Part shown: one piece after another, positions 60,313 to 64,000 of the stretch
Position numbering within the stretch: the stretch's first letter is position 1
Layout of the letters: the number at the start of each line of letters is the position of its first letter
Source of the DNA: Variovorax paradoxus B4
GTDB taxonomy: Bacteria > Pseudomonadota > Gammaproteobacteria > Burkholderiales > Burkholderiaceae_C
Assembly (NCBI RefSeq): GCF_000463015.1
Contig: NC_022234.1
Location: forward strand, 62,001 to 126,000
Direction: 5' to 3'
DNA length: 64,000 nucleotides
The notes under the pieces: generated by a model
Told to the model about the DNA's origin: nothing
Database searches by the model: none
Seen by the model: the letters and a program-made list of their open reading frames with translations, nothing else
Translations under genes and position numbers: made by a program

Positions 60313-60966
60313 TCAGCCCGCCGGCAAGGGGGCAGCGTTGATCGCCAGTTGCGCGGCGAACGCCCGCTGGTAGGCCGGCCGCGCTTCGCCGCGAGCGACA
60401 TAGGCGGCCAGGCTTGGAAACTCGTTCAGCAGGCCGGACGGTCGGAGCCGCAGCAGCACCGACACCATCAGCAGGTCGCCCGCGCTGAAGCCGCCGTCCA
60501 GCCAGTCGGCATCCCCGAGGCGGGCGGCCAGCTGGTTCAGTCGGGCGCGCACCCGGTCCTCGACGAGGGGCAGGCGCTCGGCCTTCCAGGGCCTGTCGCC
60601 TTCCGCCAGCTTGGCAGTGACGAGTTCGAGGATGGGAGGCTCGACCGTATTGAGCGCCGCGAACATCCACGTGATGGCGCGCGCCCTTGCGTTGGCATCG
60701 GCGGGGAACAGGCCCGGGTGGCGCTCGGCGATGTGCAGCACGATGGAGCCGGTCTCGAACAGCACGAGGCCGCCTTCCTCGTAGGTGGGGATCTGGCCGA
60801 AGGGATGCAGCGCCAGATGCGCGGCCTCTTTCATCGCGCGGAAGGACACCAGGCGCACCTCGTAGGGCAGGCCGGTTTCCTCCAGCGCCCAGCGCACGCG
60901 CGTGTCGCGCGCCAGACCCTTGCCGCCGTCGGGCGAGCGTTCAAAGGCGGTGATGGTGATGGTCAT
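60313..60966 (-). CDS. glutathione S-transferase
   Basis: A 217-residue GST. The thioredoxin-like N-terminal domain reads ITAFERSPDGGKGLARDTRVRWALEETGLPYEVR, with the G-site Gln-Ile-Pro (FGQIPTYEEGGLVLFETGSIVLHIAE), and an all-helical C-terminal domain contains WLDGGFSAGDLLMVSVLLRL. The Ser in FERSPD is a possible catalytic residue. No pathway genes are adjacent; the next genes upstream are VOC and DHFR-like on the same strand. Confidence 0.87.
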   Translation of the reverse strand: MTITITAFERSPDGGKGLARDTRVRWALEETGLPYEVRLVSFRAMKEAAHLALHPFGQIPTYEEGGLVLFETGSIVLHIAERHPGLFPADANARARAITWMFAALNTVEPPILELVTAKLAEGDRPWKAERLPLVEDRVRARLNQLAARLGDADWLDGGFSAGDLLMVSVLLRLRPSGLLNEFPSLAAYVARGEARPAYQRAFAAQLAINAAPLPAG

Positions 60967-61036
60967 CGTGTGTGTCCTTTCGACGCACGGCCAAGTTGTT
61001 CCTGAACTGGCAAGCAAGTACGGGTCGGCCACACGG

Positions 61037-61408
61037 CTATCGCAACGGCTGCTGCACCAGCTGAAGCTCGTTGCCGGAAGGGTCACGAAGCGTGGCAAAA
61101 ATCCCGCCCCAGTCCTGTCGCTCCGGAAGCCCGGTAAACGCAACGCCGAGCGACGACAGCTCCCTGTACTTTGACTGCACGTCCGCGACGTCGAAAGACA
61201 GCCCTGTAAAGCGCCCCACAAGGACCTGGTCTTCCACGGGAGCATCCGCATCGACATGCTCGACGACCAGGCTCATTGGCCCCGCGTCAAACACGCAAAA
61301 CCCCTGTTCGCTTCCTTGGGCCTTGAGTGGCAAGCCCAGTACCTCTTCATAGAAACGGGAGGCGCCTGGCAGGTCTCGAACAAAAATGCGTGCGGTGCGA
61401 AGCTGCAT
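61037..61408 (-). CDS. VOC-family protein
   Basis: A 123-residue glyoxalase/bleomycin-resistance-fold protein with AGGAGA before the ATG. RTARIFVRDLPGASRFYEEVLGLPL and FTGLSFDVADVQSKYRELSSLGVAF are the two module fronts, and ATLRDPSGNELQLVQ is the typical C-terminal strand with the Glu ligand. It could act as a glyoxalase-like enzyme or drug-binding protein. It lies between GST and DHFR-like genes, all leftward, and may form a small detoxification group. Confidence 0.82.
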   Translation of the reverse strand: MQLRTARIFVRDLPGASRFYEEVLGLPLKAQGSEQGFCVFDAGPMSLVVEHVDADAPVEDQVLVGRFTGLSFDVADVQSKYRELSSLGVAFTGLPERQDWGGIFATLRDPSGNELQLVQQPLR

Positions 61409-61494
61409 GGCTTCTCCTGACAAGCGTGTGGTTGCTGATGGACGGCATGCTAGGCCCAAGCTCTGCCTGCAGCAAGACACTGCATCGCACGCTT

Positions 61495-62136
61495 CTACTT
61501 TCTCACGAATTTCAGGTGAACCACGTTCGGCGCCACGACCGTTTTCACCATGTCGAGGGCATGCAGGGTTTCGACGCCGTCGAACAGGCGTTCGCCGCCG
61601 CCGAGTAACGTCGGCACCAGGTGAAGCTGCATTTCGTCGACCAGGCCGGCCTTCAAATATTGCTGCGCAGCGCGCGCGCCGCCCGCGAGCGCCACGTCCT
61701 TCCCGCCCGCCGCGCGGCGGGCCTGGTCCAGCGCACTCTCGATCCCGTCGGTCACGAACGTGAAGCTCGTGCCGCCCTCCATGATCAACGGGTCGCGCGC
61801 GTGATGCGTGAGCACGAACACCGGGTGATGGAACGGCGGATTGCGGCCCCACCAGCCGGTCCAGGGATCTGTCTTGCTCCACGGGCCCGGAGCGCCGCCG
61901 AACATGTTGCGGCCCATGATGGTCGCACCGATGTTGGCAAGTTCTTCCTCCATCACGGGCGTGCTCTCGTTCACCACGCCGCCATCCATGCCATGCGGAC
62001 GCCGCCACGCCTCCAGCGGGAACACCCACTCGTGCAATTGCTCGCCGCCAATGCCGAGCGGTTCCTGCAAGCTTTGGCTCGGACCGGCGACGAACCCGTC
62101 CAGCGACATCGAGATCCTGAATCGAAGCTTCGACAT
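61495..62136 (-). CDS. dihydrofolate-reductase-like (RibD C-terminal fold) protein
   Basis: A 213-residue protein of the YyaP/YwjB-like group. SMSLDGFVAGP at the N-terminus, GRNMFGGAPGPW in the middle and VALAGGARAAQQYLKAGLVDEMQLHLVPTLLGGGERLF near the end are the diagnostic blocks of the RibD C-terminal/DHFR fold that binds NADPH. The physiological substrate of this group is unknown. It is upstream of the VOC gene on the same strand. Confidence 0.83.
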   Translation of the reverse strand: MSKLRFRISMSLDGFVAGPSQSLQEPLGIGGEQLHEWVFPLEAWRRPHGMDGGVVNESTPVMEEELANIGATIMGRNMFGGAPGPWSKTDPWTGWWGRNPPFHHPVFVLTHHARDPLIMEGGTSFTFVTDGIESALDQARRAAGGKDVALAGGARAAQQYLKAGLVDEMQLHLVPTLLGGGERLFDGVETLHALDMVKTVVAPNVVHLKFVRK

Positions 62137-62317
62137 GTTGCGTCTCCTGCATGCGCGACCGAAGCGGCGAGTCTAGGAGTTGCGGATTCGCGCGGCAATG
62201 ACGATGAAGCCGCGGTTTCTGCCGCGAATGCGCATTTCACGCGCCACCCCCGACATCCTGGATAATTCAGGACAATACGAAACGTATATAATTCATCCAC
62301 GTTTCATACAAAGGCAA

Positions 62318-62575
62318 ATGATGGGCATCGTGAAAATTTCGGACCTGATGCACGAGAACCTGCGAGTCGCGGGGAACGCCCTCAGCAGGTCCATCAATGC
62401 GCAGGCAGAGCACTGGATGCGAGTCGGCATGCTGACCGAGATGCACCCGGAGTTGGACTATCGAGAAATCTGCCAACTATTGATACAGGCTGAACTCGCT
62501 GGGGGCCTGGACATCGCCGTGGCTGTCTCCACCCAGCCTGCCAAGCCCCGCGGATCCTCGGCTGGAAAACACTAG
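62318..62575 (+). CDS. ParD-like antitoxin-family protein
   Basis: An 85-residue protein of the ParD-like family. GIVKISDLMHENLRVAGNALSRSINAQAEHWMRVGML is the ribbon-helix-helix-like part, with a helical tail LDYREICQLLIQAEL. ATG 62318 follows AAAGG; the next codon is also ATG. The upstream region (62250-62317) is AT-rich, with a probable promoter. Its TAG overlaps the GTG of the methionine aminopeptidase gene, so the pair is co-translated in the antitoxin-first order of toxin-antitoxin modules. Confidence 0.72.
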   Translation: MMGIVKISDLMHENLRVAGNALSRSINAQAEHWMRVGMLTEMHPELDYREICQLLIQAELAGGLDIAVAVSTQPAKPRGSSAGKH

Positions 62576-63366
62576 TGGCTCACGGCATTCCCATCAAGTC
62601 CGCCGGGGAACTCGAGATGGCGCGGCGGGCCGGCAGGCTTGCCGCAGAGGTTCTCGGTGTGGTCGAGCCCTACGTGGTGCCGGGGGTGAGCACGGAAACG
62701 CTCGACCGAATCTGCCACGACCACATCGTGAACGTGCAGGGCGCCATGCCAGCCAACGTGGGATACCAGGGATATCCCAAAACCATCCTCACCTCCGTCA
62801 ACCAGGTGGTTTGCCATGGCATCCCGTCTCCGACCAAGATCCTGAAGAAGGGCGACATCATCAACATCGATGTTGCCGTCATCAAGGATGGCTGGTTCGG
62901 CGACACCAGCCGCATGTACTTCGTCGGAGCCCCCAGTGTGTTGGCTCGGCGCCTGGTGGAGACGACGTACGAAGCAATGCGGGCCGGAATCCGGCAGGTC
63001 AAGCCTGGAGCGACTCTGGGCGATATCGGCCATGCCATCCAGTCGGTCGCCCACCGGGAGCAATTCAGCGTGGTGCGCGAATACTGCGGCCACGGCATCG
63101 GCCAGATCTACCACGATGAACCGAACGTGCTGCACTACGGGCAGCGCGGGGCAGGGCTCAAGCTGGAACCGGGGATGGTCTTCACCATCGAACCGATGCT
63201 CAATGCAGGCAAGCGCGAAACCAGACAATTGCCCGACGGGTGGACAGTCGTGACCAAGGACAGGTCCCTGTCTGCCCAGTGGGAACACATGGTCGCTGTA
63301 ACGCCCGAGGGATATGAAGTGCTGACGGCCTGGCCGGGAGGCACGGGTAGCTACGCGCCGGTTTGA
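62575..63366 (+). CDS. map: type I methionine aminopeptidase, accessory copy
   Basis: A 263-residue MetAP I starting at GTG 62575. All metal ligands are present: D99 (NIDVAV), D110 (WFGD), H173 (CGHGIG), E206 (FTIEPM) and E237 (SAQWEHM), plus the S1' His H81 (VVCHGIP). It removes the initiator Met. The housekeeping map normally lies beside rpsB, so a copy paired with a ParD-like gene is probably accessory. The pair has the architecture of a toxin-antitoxin module, but whether the enzyme is the toxic partner cannot be seen. Confidence 0.88.
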   Translation: MAHGIPIKSAGELEMARRAGRLAAEVLGVVEPYVVPGVSTETLDRICHDHIVNVQGAMPANVGYQGYPKTILTSVNQVVCHGIPSPTKILKKGDIINIDVAVIKDGWFGDTSRMYFVGAPSVLARRLVETTYEAMRAGIRQVKPGATLGDIGHAIQSVAHREQFSVVREYCGHGIGQIYHDEPNVLHYGQRGAGLKLEPGMVFTIEPMLNAGKRETRQLPDGWTVVTKDRSLSAQWEHMVAVTPEGYEVLTAWPGGTGSYAPV

Positions 63367-63417
63367 CGGGCAGCTGCCCGAGGCTCGGCGCCAGGCAAAT
63401 GCGTCGATGCGGACAGG

Positions 63418-64000
63418 TCATGCGGGCTCGGGCATCGGCCCCACATAGCGCCCGCGCGGGCGGATGACTTGCGCCACACCCAACTGCTCCAGGCTGTGCG
63501 CCAACAGCCCGACGCTGCGCGCCGTTGCGAACAGGCCAAAGGCCGCATCGGCAGGAAGTCGATGGTGAGCGACCATGGCGGCCAGGGCGACGTCGATGTT
63601 GGGCTGCAACCCGGTCAGCTTCGTCACCTTTGCGATGAAGCGCGCGATCACCTTGGGAGGCTCGAACAAGGCCAGCAATGCGGCGGCGCGGGGATCGCCA
63701 TCGGGATAGAGGTGATGGCCAAATCCGGCCAGCGACAAACCATTCGACAGGTAGTGGGCCAGCACCTGGTCCTCTCCCAGTCGCTCCACCTCGCTGAACA
63801 GTGCCCGGACGCGGCCCGAGGCATCGCCATGCAGGGGGCCTGAGAGAGTGGTCAACCCGGCCAGCAGGCATGCCGGCAAGGAAGCGCCGGTAGACGCGGC
63901 AATGCGCGCGACAAAGGCTGAACTGGTCAGTTCGTGATCGGCCAGCAGCACCAAGGCTGTTCGCAGCAGATCAGCCACCTTGGAAGATTGCTTCCACCCT
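63418..64000 (-). CDS. citrate-synthase-family protein, 3' part only
   Basis: The gene enters from beyond the window end; about 193 C-terminal residues are visible. LLADHELTSSAFVARIAASTGASL, LSGPLHGDASGRV, GFGHHLYPDGDPRAAAL (active-site His region) and LQPNIDVALAAMV (catalytic Asp region) are citrate synthase/citryl-CoA lyase blocks. The short spacing fits the small bacterial CitZ/methylcitrate-like or citryl-CoA lyase group. A GTG at 63978 lies inside the protein, because the reading frame continues upstream with the family sequence. Confidence 0.82.
   Translation of the reverse strand, partial: GWKQSSKVADLLRTALVLLADHELTSSAFVARIAASTGASLPACLLAGLTTLSGPLHGDASGRVRALFSEVERLGEDQVLAHYLSNGLSLAGFGHHLYPDGDPRAAALLALFEPPKVIARFIAKVTKLTGLQPNIDVALAAMVAHHRLPADAAFGLFATARSVGLLAHSLEQLGVAQVIRPRGRYVGPMPEPA

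Overview
The window comes from a GC-rich beta-proteobacterial chromosome. The mix of genes points to a Variovorax- or Comamonadaceae-like soil organism. The inference rests on five Bug-type (tripartite tricarboxylate) solute receptors, a full Liv-type amino-acid ABC transporter, many catabolic CoA-ester genes and abundant LysR/GntR/AraC/HxlR regulators. No rRNA, tRNA, CRISPR array, prophage or intact insertion sequence was recognised. Long antisense open frames are common because of the base composition and were left out.

Layout. 1-329: 5' part of a NUDIX-like gene. 803-1069: piece of an IS630-type transposase abutting a drug-efflux MFS gene. 2371-9970: leftward amino-acid unit made of LivFGMH, a periplasmic receptor, a GntR regulator, an Asp/Glu-racemase-like enzyme, a DadA-like oxidase and RidA. 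10492-13925: rmlBDAC (dTDP-L-rhamnose). 14329-18516: two Bug receptors, a D-tartrate dehydratase and its LysR regulator. 18624-25192: small regulators and enzymes, plus a run of four immunity-like proteins (20748-22747) with no toxin in sight. 25217-27125: a gene graveyard holding pieces of IS3, kdsA, IS30 and fumarylacetoacetase. 27309-34473: an orotate/dihydroorotate module (MFS, PyrK, type-B PyrD, a Zn carbamoyl-amino-acid hydrolase, a PyrC with a large internal deletion, an XRE regulator, PyrE and a small unknown protein). 34590-34852: a decayed hexapeptide acyltransferase. 35215-37825: a secreted PPC-domain protein and a methyltransferase. 37853-53797: a 16-kb leftward acyl-CoA catabolic cluster. 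53940-57066: a SnoaL-like protein, a DUF4336 protein and a GAD-like protein. 57254-60054: a GT2 plus TPR/O-GlcNAc-transferase-type glycosyltransferase pair. 60313-64000: GST, VOC and DHFR-like enzymes, a ParD-like/methionine aminopeptidase pair and the 3' part of a citrate-synthase-family gene.

How they work together. The amino-acid unit looks like import followed by racemisation or oxidative deamination, with RidA clearing the imine. The acyl-CoA cluster has everything for activating and beta-oxidising a methyl-branched, alicyclic or sterol-like carboxylate: two CoA ligases, an alpha-methylacyl-CoA racemase, an LCAD-type dehydrogenase, MaoC and PaaG-like enzymes, two SDRs, an SCP-X thiolase, and a Cys-less thiolase paired with a DUF35 protein that resembles steroid side-chain retro-aldolases.

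The strongest candidate for something undescribed is the 27-34 kb block. Its gene set reads as orotate -> dihydroorotate -> N-carbamoylaspartate -> aspartate, with a transporter, its own regulator and PyrE as a salvage branch. Its dihydroorotase, however, has lost the segment that carries two metal ligands. Either the step is done elsewhere, the protein has a new role, or the module is decaying.
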